Assembly: GCF_008919445.1 (NCBI RefSeq)
Contig: NZ_VSLG01000001.1
Span: forward strand, 124,001-188,000
Reading direction: 5' to 3'
From: Serinicoccus kebangsaanensis
GTDB lineage: Bacteria; Actinomycetota; Actinomycetes; Actinomycetales; Dermatophilaceae
DNA: 64,000 nt
Made by a program: the position numbers and the translations under genes. The notes under the pieces were generated by a model. The model saw nothing but the letters and a program-made list of their open reading frames with translations. It searched no databases and had not been told where the DNA came from. Shown in pieces: positions 28,237 to 40,332 of the stretch; the first letter of the stretch is position 1; every line of letters starts with the position of its first letter.

Positions 28237-29062
28237 CCTGCACCTCCAGGTGGCGGCGGCCGGCACGGGTGAGCAGGTGCCCGAGCAGGCCGACCACGAC
28301 GACCCAGGCGACCTGCGCCAGGACGAGGCGCAGCGCGTCGGTGCCGACGGCATACCCCGACAGCACGTCCACCGGCGTCATGAGCATCGACGGGAACGGC
28401 GTGAGCCGGGCGAGGGTCTCGAGCCAGCCGGGGAAGATGCCCACCGGGATGTAGAGGCCGCAGCAGAAGCTCGCCACCACCATGTAGGTCACCTGCAGCC
28501 CGCGGATCTCCACCAGCCAGAGTGCGCTCATGTTGAGGGCGTAGACCGCGAGGTAGGCCAGGGTCGTCGCGAGCAGCACGCTCACCGCGCCCAGGAGGTA
28601 GGGCGCCGGGCCGGAGGGCAGGGCCATGCCGGTCGTGAGCAGCCCGATCGTCAGCGTGGGCAGGCCCCGGGGCAGCAGCGTGAAGAGACGCGTCCCGAGA
28701 TGGGTCGACAGGCCCGCGAGCTGCAGGTCGAGCGGACGCAGGAAGTCGACGGCGATGTCCCCGGTCCTGATCCGCTCGCCGAGGACGTCGCGGCCGGAGA
28801 CGTTGATGAGACCGAGCATCGCCTGGCTGACCCAGACGTAGGCGAGCATCCGGCCGGTGTCGTAGCCGCCCAGGGTGCCGCCGGCCGCCGCGAGCGTGGC
28901 GAGCAGGATGGCCGCCTTGAGGAAGCCGAAGGTGACGTTGGCGACGAGTCCGCCGACGGCGGCTGCCAGGTAGGCACTCTGCTGCCGGAAACCTGCCGCG
29001 AGCAGCCGCCTGTAGGCCCGCGCTGCGGCAGGCGGCATCGACACGGCGTCGGTGGGGGTCAC
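28229..29062 (-). CDS. ABC-2 permease subunit (DUF990-like), first
   Basis: A 277-residue membrane protein with six helices; the matching loop is RIRTGDIAVDFLRPLDLQLA. First gene of the three-gene exporter operon (permease, permease, ATPase). GTG at 29062 is used, with TAGGCT nine bases upstream on the same strand; ATG at 29038 (MPPAAARAY) is an alternative. The pair resembles daunorubicin-type or cell-surface exporters only in general fold. Confidence 0.85.
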   Translation of the reverse strand: MTPTDAVSMPPAAARAYRRLLAAGFRQQSAYLAAAVGGLVANVTFGFLKAAILLATLAAAGGTLGGYDTGRMLAYVWVSQAMLGLINVSGRDVLGERIRTGDIAVDFLRPLDLQLAGLSTHLGTRLFTLLPRGLPTLTIGLLTTGMALPSGPAPYLLGAVSVLLATTLAYLAVYALNMSALWLVEIRGLQVTYMVVASFCCGLYIPVGIFPGWLETLARLTPFPSMLMTPVDVLSGYAVGTDALRLVLAQVAWVVVVGLLGHLLTRAGRRHLEVQGG

Positions 29063-29109
29063 AAACGCACGAGCCTACCGGCAGCGGGCCCGAGGCGGCA
29101 GGGACGACC

Positions 29110-29709
29110 TCAGGTCTCGACGACGGCGCCCAGCGACTCCGCGAGCGCCAGCGCACCGGCCAGGTCGAGCCGCGCCCCACGGAGCGAGACGTCGGTGAGG
29201 TCGGCGCCGACCAGGCTCGCCTCGCGCAGGTCGGCGTCGCCCAGCCTCGCACCCCGGAGCAGCGCGCCGGTCAGCTCGCAGCCGCGCAACGACGTCGTGC
29301 GCAGGTCGGCCTCGGTCAGGTCCGCCTCTGTGAGGCGCAGCCCGGCCAGGTCCTGGTCGCGCAGGTCGGCGCCGCGCAGCGACACGCCCCACCAGGACCC
29401 GCCGCTCACCGTGATCGGCCGCAGGTCGCACCCGACGAAGCTGGAGCCGTCCAGCCGGCAGCCGTGCAGGGTCGCGTCGAAGAACGAGGTGTCGGTGAAG
29501 GTGCACGCGGTGAACGACGTCGAGCGGTGGGTCGTGGCGTTCAGCCGGCAGCGGTCGAAGGTGCAGTCCACGAAGCGGCAGGACTCGGTGACGGCCTCGG
29601 TGAGGTCCACCTCGCGGAAGACGCACCCCTGCCACGCCTGGCCGGCGAGCTCGGCGGCATACCAGTCCTCGTCGAGATAGGTGCGCCCGACGACCTCCTG
29701 CCCGCTCAC
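29110..29709 (-). CDS. Pentapeptide-repeat protein
   Basis: A 199-residue protein made almost entirely of A(D/N)LxX pentapeptides: for example FVDCTFDRCRLNATTH and LRGADLRDQDLAGLRLTEAD. These fold into a right-handed quadrilateral beta-helix that in MfpA and Qnr mimics DNA and protects gyrase. Whether this one binds gyrase is unknown. GTG at 29709 is preferred because it overlaps the upstream stop as GTGA; a longer GTG start exists at 29736. Confidence 0.85.
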   Translation of the reverse strand: MSGQEVVGRTYLDEDWYAAELAGQAWQGCVFREVDLTEAVTESCRFVDCTFDRCRLNATTHRSTSFTACTFTDTSFFDATLHGCRLDGSSFVGCDLRPITVSGGSWWGVSLRGADLRDQDLAGLRLTEADLTEADLRTTSLRGCELTGALLRGARLGDADLREASLVGADLTDVSLRGARLDLAGALALAESLGAVVET

Positions 29710-30074
29710 GACAGCGGCTGGCAGTCGTTGCCGCACCCGGTGGTCGACGGCGGGGAGCCGGGCCGGGGCCGGCGGTGCAGCACGGCGTGGCTCGGCTCGA
29801 TCCGGAGCTCCTCGCCGCTGAGCGAGGCCTCGCCGTCGACGATGAGGGTGTAGCCGTCCGCCTGCGCCGGTGGCAGCAGCAGCGTGACCTGCGGACGCTC
29901 GGGCACGGTGCGCACGGCGGTGCGGCCCGCGCGGTCGACCACGAGCACGTCCTCCCGCATCGTGACCTCGACCTCACCCACGTGCGGGCGGTCCTCGCCG
30001 GACAGCAGCAGGTATGCCGTGGGATGCCTGCCCAGCGCGTCGGCCAGCTCGTCGATGTCCACCACGATGCTCAT
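29706..30074 (-). CDS. Pyridoxamine 5'-phosphate oxidase-like protein
   Basis: A 122-residue split beta-barrel protein resembling small PNPOx/FMN-binding proteins: AYLLLSGEDRPHVGEVEVTM, LVVDRAGRTAVRTVPERPQVTLLLPP and YTLIVDGEAS form the consecutive strands. Flavin or heme binding cannot be decided. It is the first gene of a two-gene unit with the pentapeptide-repeat protein and is divergent from the MocA-like gene (30 bases between starts). Confidence 0.75.
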   Translation of the reverse strand: MSIVVDIDELADALGRHPTAYLLLSGEDRPHVGEVEVTMREDVLVVDRAGRTAVRTVPERPQVTLLLPPAQADGYTLIVDGEASLSGEELRIEPSHAVLHRRPRPGSPPSTTGCGNDCQPLS

Positions 30075-30104
30075 GGGCCCATCATGCCCAGGCACACTGA
30101 CACC

Positions 30105-30710
30105 ATGGCGACCTCCTCCGCGCGGATCACCGGCCTGCTGCTCGCCGCGGGGGCCGGGCGACGGTTCGGCGGCCCCAAGGCGCTGGCCGAGACCGACGGG
30201 GAGGCGTGGGTGGTGCGGTCGGCCAGGGCGCTCCTCCAGGGAGGCTGTGGCGACGTGCTGGTGGTGACGGGCGCGGAGTCCGACCAGGTCGAGCGGGTGC
30301 TGGCCGGCGCGCCCGGTATGCATCAGATCGCGACCACCTACTGCGGGACCTGGGAGCAGGGGATGGGGGAGTCGCTGAAGGCCGGCCTGATGTCCCTCGT
30401 CTCGCGCGGCCGCACGGTGCCGCTGGTGGCCGTGGTGCACCTCGTGGACCTGCCGGACGTCGGTCCCGAGGTCGTCGCACGGCTGCTCGACGCGGGGGGT
30501 GCGCGCGGCTCGAGCCTGTCGCGCGTCGCCTACGACGGCGTCCCGGGCCACCCCGTGCTCCTGGGGCAGGACCACTGGCAGGGTGTCCTGGGTCAGGCGC
30601 GCGGCGACGCCGGGGCACGGACGTATCTGCGTCGGGCCCGACCGGATCTGGTGGAGTGCGGCGACCTGGCCACGGGGCGCGACGTCGACGAGAGCGAGGA
30701 GCAGAGATGA
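30105..30710 (+). CDS. MocA/MobA-like nucleotidyltransferase
   Basis: A 201-residue protein of the molybdenum cofactor nucleotidyltransferase family. The nucleotide motif LLLAAGAGRRFGGPKALAE, the metal site VVHLVDLPDVGPEV and the GHPVLLGQDHW loop match MocA, which makes molybdopterin cytosine dinucleotide, the cofactor form used by xanthine-dehydrogenase-type hydroxylases such as the one encoded at 36482-40328. This link is inferred from co-occurrence; the gene is 6 kb away. Confidence 0.85.
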   Translation: MATSSARITGLLLAAGAGRRFGGPKALAETDGEAWVVRSARALLQGGCGDVLVVTGAESDQVERVLAGAPGMHQIATTYCGTWEQGMGESLKAGLMSLVSRGRTVPLVAVVHLVDLPDVGPEVVARLLDAGGARGSSLSRVAYDGVPGHPVLLGQDHWQGVLGQARGDAGARTYLRRARPDLVECGDLATGRDVDESEEQR

Positions 30711-31207
30711 GTGGATGGCTGCCGGAGGACTTCGAGCACCCGACGCGGGTGGCGCTGCCGGGCACCGACCTGCACCTGCGCCCGATCAGCCCGGCGGACA
30801 CCGGGATCGACATGGTCGCCGTGATGGGCAGCCAGCAGCGTCTCTTCTCGATCTTCGGACCCGCGTGGGGCTGGCCGCCGGCGGACATGACCGCCGAGGA
30901 GGACCGTGCCGACCTGCAGCGGCACGCCGACGAGATCGAGCGGCACGAGTCGTTCAACTACGCGGTGCTGCTGGCGGACGAGTCGGCTCTCGTCGGGTGC
31001 GTCTACCTCGACCCGCCGGAGAAGGTCGGTGCCGACGCCGACATCTCGTGGTGGGTGGCCGACCCGTGGGTCGGGACCGATGTGGAGCAGGCCCTGGACG
31101 CGTTCGTCCCCGCCTGGGTGCGCCAGGAGTGGCCGTTCGAGCGGCCCCGGTTCATCGGAGCCGACCTGACCTGGGCCGACTGGCTGGCGCTGGACGACCT
31201 CGACTGA
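30707..31207 (+). CDS. GNAT-like acetyltransferase domain protein
   Basis: A 166-residue protein. DLHLRPISPADTGIDMVAVM at the start and YAVLLADESALVGCVYLDPP followed by DADISWWVADPWVG in the core resemble GNAT strands beta1-beta5, but the P-loop-like acetyl-CoA motif Q/RxxGxG/A is not evident, so activity is doubtful. ATG start overlaps the MocA stop (ATGA), so the two are coupled. Confidence 0.65.
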   Translation: MSGWLPEDFEHPTRVALPGTDLHLRPISPADTGIDMVAVMGSQQRLFSIFGPAWGWPPADMTAEEDRADLQRHADEIERHESFNYAVLLADESALVGCVYLDPPEKVGADADISWWVADPWVGTDVEQALDAFVPAWVRQEWPFERPRFIGADLTWADWLALDDLD

Positions 31208-31220
31208 GGTCGGGGCGAGC

Positions 31221-31568
31221 TCACCAGCTGCGGCGCAGCAGGCCGATCGCCTGGGACAGGTCGAGACCGGAGGCGCGGGCCGCCCGGACGAAGTCCTCGG
31301 CCGCACTTCGGCTGGGCAGCGTGGGAGCGAGCTCGTCGCGGACCAGCGTGCCGCCGCGTCCGCGGGTCTCGACGTGCCCCTCCTCCTCGAGCTGACGGTA
31401 TGCCTTCGCCACGGTGTTCGGGGCGATCCCCAGGTCCGCGGCCAGCTGGCGGACCGGTGGCAGCTTTTCGCCCGGGACCAGGTCGCCGGCACGCACGCCG
31501 GTGACCACCTGCTGCACGATCTGCTCGAAGACCGGGGTGCTCCGGTCGGGGTCGACGCGGATCAGCAT
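31221..31568 (-). CDS. GntR-family regulator, YtrA type
   Basis: A 115-residue short GntR repressor. The winged helix-turn-helix is FEQIVQQVVTGVRAGDLVPG through LPPVRQLAADLGIAPNTVAK and AYRQLEEEGHVETRGRGG; there is only a short C-terminal tail, the YtrA subfamily layout. YtrA proteins usually control adjacent ABC or membrane genes, fitting its overlap with the membrane-protein gene upstream (7-base overlap). ATG at 31568. Confidence 0.88.
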   Translation of the reverse strand: MLIRVDPDRSTPVFEQIVQQVVTGVRAGDLVPGEKLPPVRQLAADLGIAPNTVAKAYRQLEEEGHVETRGRGGTLVRDELAPTLPSRSAAEDFVRAARASGLDLSQAIGLLRRSW

Positions 31569-32383
31569 GTGACTGCCGTCTTCACTGCGGTGGGTATGCG
31601 CGTGCGGGCCACCCAGAAGACCACGAGGCCGACGACGGCGAGAGCGGTGGCAGAGCCCGCCACTCCTGTGGCCACGGTGGAACCGCCGCTGGTCAACAAG
31701 GCGATCCATAAGGCCGAGCCCACAGAGCACACCGAGAGCCAGAGCGAGCCGACGACGTCGCTCACGACACGTGCGCGCATCCACTCCTGCCAGGCCAGAT
31801 CACCGCCGCTGCGCGCTGTCGTGCGGCGGCGAAGAACCGCAGAGGTCATGACCACCACGGCCACGAGCCACACCGTCGCCACGCCCAAGAGCGAGAGGAC
31901 TGCAATTCCTTCTGCGGGGCCGCGCACCGCGTCGAGACCCAGAACCGCCACAGGTGCGGCCACCATCGTCATGCCTGCCCACATGCCGAAGGCCGCGACG
32001 TGCGCTCGGCTCAGGTAGTCGCGCAGCCGCCGCGGGGCCGCCCCGGCGACGGATGCACCAGCGGTGATCCGCCCAGCGGACAGATGACCGACGATGTTCC
32101 CCAGGACCGCCCCGCTCACGAACCCGAATCCCACGAGGCCGTAGATCGGATCATCACTCGCCGCTTCCAGCAGCAGGAGGATCAGCAGGGCACCCGCCGC
32201 CGAGCCGGTGGTCATGAAGATCTGCTGCCGTGCCAGGCTGTCGCGGGCGCGATCGAGGACCTCGCCGTCGGGCTCCCAGGCCGTGCCGAGCAGAGGACGC
32301 AGCTGACGCTCGGCCTCGACGCGGCGCGTGAGGTAGGCGAGCGGTGGCAGGATGAGGCACACCACAAGACCAAACCAGAACAT
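31562..32383 (-). CDS. Multi-spanning membrane protein co-transcribed with GntR regulator
   Basis: A 273-residue membrane protein with about seven hydrophobic helices, starting WFGLVVCLILPPLAYLTRR and including ALLILLLLEAA, VSGAVLGNIVGHL and GIAVLSLLGVATVWLVAVVVM. No family motif recognised. Because it precedes a YtrA-type regulator gene and the pair are translationally coupled, it is a likely target of that repressor. ATG at 32383 follows a GGAG site; an open frame runs further up to 32464 across an AT-rich stretch that looks regulatory. Base composition is slightly less GC-rich than neighbours. Confidence 0.7.
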   Translation of the reverse strand: MFWFGLVVCLILPPLAYLTRRVEAERQLRPLLGTAWEPDGEVLDRARDSLARQQIFMTTGSAAGALLILLLLEAASDDPIYGLVGFGFVSGAVLGNIVGHLSAGRITAGASVAGAAPRRLRDYLSRAHVAAFGMWAGMTMVAAPVAVLGLDAVRGPAEGIAVLSLLGVATVWLVAVVVMTSAVLRRRTTARSGGDLAWQEWMRARVVSDVVGSLWLSVCSVGSALWIALLTSGGSTVATGVAGSATALAVVGLVVFWVARTRIPTAVKTAVTC

Positions 32384-32397
32384 CCAACCAGCTCCAT

Positions 32398-32421
32398 TTG
32401 TAGCACGCGTTTCTAATACAA
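32398..32421. promoter_or_regulatory. AT-rich putative operator/promoter, TTGTA-N14-TACAA
   Basis: TTGTA (32398-32402) and TACAA (32417-32421) form an inverted repeat in one of the few AT-rich patches of the window, just upstream of the membrane-protein/GntR operon and 90 bases from the divergent MoxR gene. A natural candidate for the GntR operator; spacing is longer than typical. Confidence 0.4.
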
Positions 32422-32493
32422 TATCCGGGTGCCGGAGGGACGGCAAGTGCCCCGCCGTGGACAACCCGCACGGCGTCGGCGATGCTGGCGCCT

Positions 32494-33390
32494 ATGCAGC
32501 CCGACCCCCTGACCAGCCCGGACACGCTCAGCGCCGCGCTGGCGGAGACGGCATACCTTGCCGACGACGGGCTGGCCACCGTGACCTGGCTCGCGCACAG
32601 GCTGCAACGGCCGCTGCTGCTGGAGGGGGAGCCCGGGACGGGCAAGACGGCGCTGGCCGAGTCGGTCGCCCAGCTGCAGGGGGTGCCGCTCATCCGGCTC
32701 CAGTGCTACGAGGGGATCGAGGCGAGCCAGGCGCTCTACGACTGGGACTTCCCGCGGCAGATCCTGCACCTGCGGGCGGTGGAGGCGCTCGCCCGGGACG
32801 CGGCGGGCGGGCCGGAGGTGTCCGAGCTGGAGGCCGAGCTCTTCGACGAGCGGTTCCTCCAGGCCCGACCCGTCCTGCGTGCGCTGCGCGAGGCGCCCTG
32901 CGTGCTGCTGGTGGACGAGATCGACCGGGCCGACGACGAGTTCGAGGCGTTCCTGCTGGAGGTGCTGTCCACCTGGTCGGTGAGCATCCCGGAGCTCGGT
33001 GTCGTCGCGGCGGCGACCCCGCCCTTCGTCGTGCTCACCTCCAACCGCACCCGGGAGCTGCACGACGCGCTGAAGAGGCGCTGCCTCTACCACTGGATCG
33101 AGCACCCGGGCCTGGAGCGTGAGCTGTCGATCGTGCGCGCCCGGCTGCCCGAGGTGGAGGAGACGCTGGCCCGCGACGTGGTGGGCCTGGTGCAGCAGCT
33201 GCGCGGCGAGGAGGACCTGGTCAAGCCGCCGGGGGTGGCCGAGACCCTGGACTGGACGCGCGCCCTCACGGCGCTCGGGCAGAGCCGGCTGGACCCGGAG
33301 GTGGCGGCCGCGACCATGGGCGCGGCGGTGAAGTACCGCGAGGACGCCGAGCGGGTGCGCGTCGCCCTGGACCGGATGCTCACGCGCTGA
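32494..33390 (+). CDS. MoxR-type AAA+ ATPase (CoxD-like)
   Basis: A 298-residue AAA+ protein of the MoxR group. Walker A GEPGTGKTALAES, Walker B CVLLVDEIDRAD, sensor 1 VVLTSNRTRELHDALKRR. In Mo-hydroxylase clusters this protein (CoxD) acts as a chaperone in maturation of the active-site metal with a VWA-domain partner, here encoded immediately downstream. ATG 32494 (MQPDPLTSP) is preferred; ATG 32482 is possible. Confidence 0.88.
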   Translation: MQPDPLTSPDTLSAALAETAYLADDGLATVTWLAHRLQRPLLLEGEPGTGKTALAESVAQLQGVPLIRLQCYEGIEASQALYDWDFPRQILHLRAVEALARDAAGGPEVSELEAELFDERFLQARPVLRALREAPCVLLVDEIDRADDEFEAFLLEVLSTWSVSIPELGVVAAATPPFVVLTSNRTRELHDALKRRCLYHWIEHPGLERELSIVRARLPEVEETLARDVVGLVQQLRGEEDLVKPPGVAETLDWTRALTALGQSRLDPEVAAATMGAAVKYREDAERVRVALDRMLTR

Positions 33391-33400
33391 GCGGTATGCC

Positions 33401-34531
33401 GTGACCCAGCCTGCCGAGGAGCCTCCCCAGACCTGGAGCGCGGGTCAGATGCTCGGCGGCTTCGCCCGGGCCTGCCGGGCGGCAGGGCTGCCGGTCACCG
33501 CGGACCGGGAGCGCACTTTCCTGCAGGCCTGCGCCGCGGTCGGCGTGGGGGAGCGCCGGGACGTCTACTGGGCGGGCCGCGCCACGCTCACCAGCTCCCC
33601 GGCCGACGTCGAGCCCTACGAGCGGGTCTTCACCGGCTGGTTCGGCGGACGCCCGATGCACGCGGTGAGCGGCGACGAGCCTCCTGCGCCGACGACCACC
33701 CAGGCGTCGCTCGAGGAGCCCGAGACCTCCGGCGACGGCGACTCGGAGGGCGATGCGGTGCGGGCGGCCGCATCTGCGGAGGAGGTGCTGCGCCACCGGG
33801 ACGTCGCGGGCCTGTCGCCCTCGGACCGCGCCGCGATGCGCCGTCAGTTCGCCACGCTCAGGGTCACCGCACCCACCCGGCCCGCCCGACGGCATACCCG
33901 CTCCAGACGGGGGGAGGTGGACGGTCGCGCCACCGTCCGCGCGCACCTGCGGAACCTGGGCGAGCCCACCCGCATCCGGTTCCGCAACCGCGGCGTCCGG
34001 CGCCGCCGGGTGATCCTGCTGGTCGACGTGTCCGGGTCGATGGGGGCGTATGCCGACAGCCTGCTGCGGCTGGCGCACTCCGTCGCCCAGGCCGCACCCC
34101 GGACGACCGAGGTCTTCACCATCGGGACCCGGCTCACCCACGTCACCCGGGCGCTGCGGGAGCGCGACCCCGACCGGGCCCTGCTCGCCGCCGGGGAGAC
34201 GGTGCCCGACTGGTCCGGCGGCACCCGCCTCGGCGAGGCCCTGGACGTCTTCCTGCGGCGCTGGGGGCGGCGAGGCATGGCGCGGGGCGCGGTGGTCGTC
34301 GTCCTCAGCGACGGGTGGGAGCGGCGGTCGCCGGAGCTGCTGGGGGAGCAGCTGCGCCGGCTGCGCGCCCTGGCGCACCGCGTGATCTGGGTCAACCCGC
34401 ACCGCGGCAAAGAGGGGTATGCCCCGGTGCAGGCCGGGATCGTCGCGGTGCTGCCGCACGTCGACGACCTCGTGGCGGGGCACTCCCTGGCCGCCTTCCA
34501 GGAGGTGCTGGACGTCGTGGCCGACACCTGA
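33401..34531 (+). CDS. VWA-domain protein (CoxE-like)
   Basis: A 376-residue protein with a C-terminal von Willebrand A domain. The metal-ion-dependent adhesion motif is LLVDVSGSMGAYADS, followed by SGGTRLGEALDVFL and VVVLSDGWERR. The N-terminal half includes LGGFARACRAAGLPVTADRE typical of CoxE proteins. Together with the MoxR protein it is expected to assist metallo-enzyme maturation. GTG start 10 bases after the MoxR stop. An acidic low-complexity patch (residues about 100-125) separates the two parts. Confidence 0.88.
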   Translation: MTQPAEEPPQTWSAGQMLGGFARACRAAGLPVTADRERTFLQACAAVGVGERRDVYWAGRATLTSSPADVEPYERVFTGWFGGRPMHAVSGDEPPAPTTTQASLEEPETSGDGDSEGDAVRAAASAEEVLRHRDVAGLSPSDRAAMRRQFATLRVTAPTRPARRHTRSRRGEVDGRATVRAHLRNLGEPTRIRFRNRGVRRRRVILLVDVSGSMGAYADSLLRLAHSVAQAAPRTTEVFTIGTRLTHVTRALRERDPDRALLAAGETVPDWSGGTRLGEALDVFLRRWGRRGMARGAVVVVLSDGWERRSPELLGEQLRRLRALAHRVIWVNPHRGKEGYAPVQAGIVAVLPHVDDLVAGHSLAAFQEVLDVVADT

Positions 34532-34547
34532 GTGTGCGGCTGGGACG

Positions 34548-34587
34548 GTCCCGTGGGAGTCGGGGAGGGGGCCGACTCCCACGGGAC
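34548..34587. terminator. Hairpin between convergent genes
   Basis: GTCCCGTGGGAGTCGG pairs with CCGACTCCCACGGGAC (16 bp, loop GGAGGGGG). It lies between the ends of the CoxE-like gene and the 34596-35138 gene and probably serves both. Confidence 0.85.
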
Positions 34588-34595
34588 GCTCCCCG

Positions 34596-35138
34596 TCAGG
34601 TGGCCCTGATCACCAGGATCGCCGCCACCACGGCCACGAGGGCACCCAGCAGCCCGACGGCGGCGAAGCCCAGTCCCACCTTCGCCCAGGTGTTCATCCG
34701 CTGCCGCAGCCCCATCTGCTCGGCCACCCGCTCCACGAGCCGGCGTCCTTGCGCGGAGTCATAGGCATACCCCGCCACCTTCTCCGGCCGCCCGTCAGCA
34801 CCCCGCCTCCACCGGGACCCGAGCTCCACGCGGCGGAACGTCCCGAGGGAACGGCTCAGCGAGGCGCGCAGGGCGATCCGCGGGCCGCCGATGCCGGCCT
34901 CCCACGCCACCGAGCGGACGTCGTCGGTCACGGTGAAGGTGCCCTCCGTCTCGTCGACGGCGACGTGGTGGATGGTCAGCTCCCGCACACCCGCGCGGTA
35001 GGCCACGTCCACCACCCGGCGGTCGTGGACGTCGGCACAGACGTCGAAGCCCCCGTCGGTGCGCTCCACGGTCAGTCCGCCACCGTCGGTCTCGACAGCC
35101 TGCCGCACCTGGTCGAAGAGCAGGTCGATGGTCCCCAT
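34596..35138 (-). CDS. Unknown protein with C-terminal membrane anchor
   Basis: A 180-residue protein. The N-terminal 130 residues are a hydrophilic alpha/beta region (IDLLFDQVRQAVETDGGGLT, VYRAG-like strands), and residues about 150-176 (VGLGFAAVGLLGALVAVVAAILV) form a single transmembrane helix at the C-terminus with a basic MNTWAK before it, so the soluble part faces the cytosol. No family recognised. ATG at 35138 has TAGGAT eight bases upstream on its strand. It interrupts the line of Mo-hydroxylase maturation genes. Confidence 0.6.
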   Translation of the reverse strand: MGTIDLLFDQVRQAVETDGGGLTVERTDGGFDVCADVHDRRVVDVAYRAGVRELTIHHVAVDETEGTFTVTDDVRSVAWEAGIGGPRIALRASLSRSLGTFRRVELGSRWRRGADGRPEKVAGYAYDSAQGRRLVERVAEQMGLRQRMNTWAKVGLGFAAVGLLGALVAVVAAILVIRAT

Positions 35139-35209
35139 GGCCGATGATCCTAGGGCGCGCGCCGCGGTTGCGGCGGTGCTCCACCGCGAGCCCGTGACAT
35201 CCTGACCCC

Positions 35210-36346
<1,137 letters not shown>

Positions 36347-36481
36347 GCGCGCCGAATTTGACGGTGTGAGTATGCCCGAATCCGAGTGAGGGTTCGTCTG
36401 CGCTCATCTGTTGCAGGGTGACCTGCGTCACGGCAGGATCGGCAGGGACAGCGACGTCCCGACCGCCCGATGGAGGGCTGC
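36347..36481 (+). promoter_or_regulatory. Upstream region of the Mo-hydroxylase operon
   Basis: This 135-bp gap contains a 14-bp palindrome GTGACCTGCGTCAC (36418-36431; arms GTGAC/GTCAC) that could be an operator, and TTTGACGG at 36359-36366 that could be a -35. GGAGGG precedes the 2Fe-2S subunit ATG. Assignments are weak. Confidence 0.4.
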
Positions 36482-36960
36482 ATGAACATCACCGTGAAAG
36501 TCGACGGCACGAGCTATACCGACGAGGTCGAGCCGCGCACGCTCCTCGTCTACTACCTGCGCGAGACCCTGGGGAAGACCGGCACCGTGGTCGGCTGCGA
36601 CACCAGCAACTGCGGGGCCTGCACGGTCCTCCTGGACGGCCGCAGCGTGAAGTCCTGCAACGTGCTGGCCGTGCAGGCCGACGGGCACGAGGTCACCACC
36701 ATCGAGGGCCTGGCGGACGGGGAGACCCTGACCCCGGTCCAGGAGGCCTTCCGCGAGTGCCACGCCCTGCAGTGCGGCTTCTGCACGCCGGGCATGATCA
36801 TGCAGGCGACCGACCTGCTCGCCACCAACCCGAGTCCCACCGAGGACGAGGTGCGGGTGGGCATGGAGGGCAACCTGTGCCGGTGCACCGGCTACCACAA
36901 CATCGTCAAGGCGGTCCTGCAGGCCTCCGGCCAGCCCGCCTCGAGCGGAGGTGAGCAGGC

Positions 36961-36964
<4 letters not shown>
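36482..36964 (+). CDS. Mo-hydroxylase 2Fe-2S small subunit (CoxS-like)
   Basis: A 160-residue subunit with two [2Fe-2S] clusters that pass electrons from the Mo site to FAD. The plant-type cluster uses C39, C44, C47 and C59; the second, four-helix cluster uses C98, C101, C133 and C135 (QCGFCTPG and CRCTGY). ATG 36482 is preferred over 36470 because GGAGGG sits 6 bases before it. The stop overlaps the large-subunit ATG (ATGA). Confidence 0.95.
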
Positions 36965-39473
<2,509 letters not shown>

Positions 39474-39477
<4 letters not shown>

Positions 39478-40328
39478 TCCCCCCGGAGTTCGACTACGCG
39501 GCACCAGGGACGGTGAGCGAGGCGCTGGCCCTGCTCGCCGAGCACGGCGACGAGGCCAAGGTCCTCGCCGGCGGGCAGTCGCTGCTGCCCGTCCTGCGGA
39601 TGCGCCTCAACGCACCCGGCATCGTCATCGACATCTCCCGCATCGAGGAGATCAAGGGCATCACCGAGTCAGGTGACGCGGTCCGCATCGGTGCCGGAGC
39701 GACATACCAGGACGTGCTCGACTCCGCCCTGGTCTCCGAGCACCTGGGCCTGCTGCACAAGGCACTGACCGAGGTCGCCGACGCCCAGATCCGGCACCGC
39801 GGCACGGTGTGCGGCGCCCTGGTGCACGCCGACCCCGCGGGCGACGTGGGCGCGCCCGTGCTCGCCCTGGACGCCCGCATGGTGATCCAGGGGCCGGACG
39901 GTGAGCGCACCGTCGACGCGTCCGACTTCTTCGTCGACCTGTTCGAGACCGCGGTGGGGGAGGACGAGCTCCTCACCGCCGTCGAGATCCCGAAGCACAC
40001 CGGCTGGGGCGCGCACTACGAGAAGTTCGTGCGGGTCTCGCACCAGTGGGCGATCATCGGGATCGCCGCCGCCGTGCGGGTCGAGGGTGGCACCATCGCC
40101 GAGGCCAAGGTCGGGCTCACCAACATGGGGTCGACGCCGCTGCGCGCGACCTCCGTGGAGCAGGCACTGGTCGGCAAGGAGGCCACCGAGGACGCCGTCG
40201 CCGAGGCCTGCGCACAGGTGGGCGAGGGCACCGACCCGCCGTCCGACCTCAACGGTCAGGCCGACTACCGCAAGCACGTCGCCGGGGTGCTGACCCGGCG
40301 CGCCGTCGTCGCGGCGGCGGGAGGCTGA
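39474..40328 (+). CDS. Mo-hydroxylase FAD subunit (CoxM-like)
   Basis: A 284-residue flavoprotein subunit. FAD contacts are LAGGQSLLPVLRMRL (residues about 33-47) and RHRGTVCGALVHADPAGD (near 108-125); the second motif differs from the usual GGSIAHADPAAD but keeps HADPA. The C-terminal CO_deh_flav_C domain follows. It takes electrons from the Fe-S subunit and hands them to an acceptor not identified here. ATGA coupling with the large subunit. Confidence 0.93.
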
Positions 40329-40332
40329 CCAG

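Noticed and set aside
32384-32464. Extending the membrane-protein gene to an upstream start at 32464
   Set aside because: The added residues run through the AT-rich inverted repeat and do not resemble a protein N-terminus; ATG 32383 follows a GGAG site.
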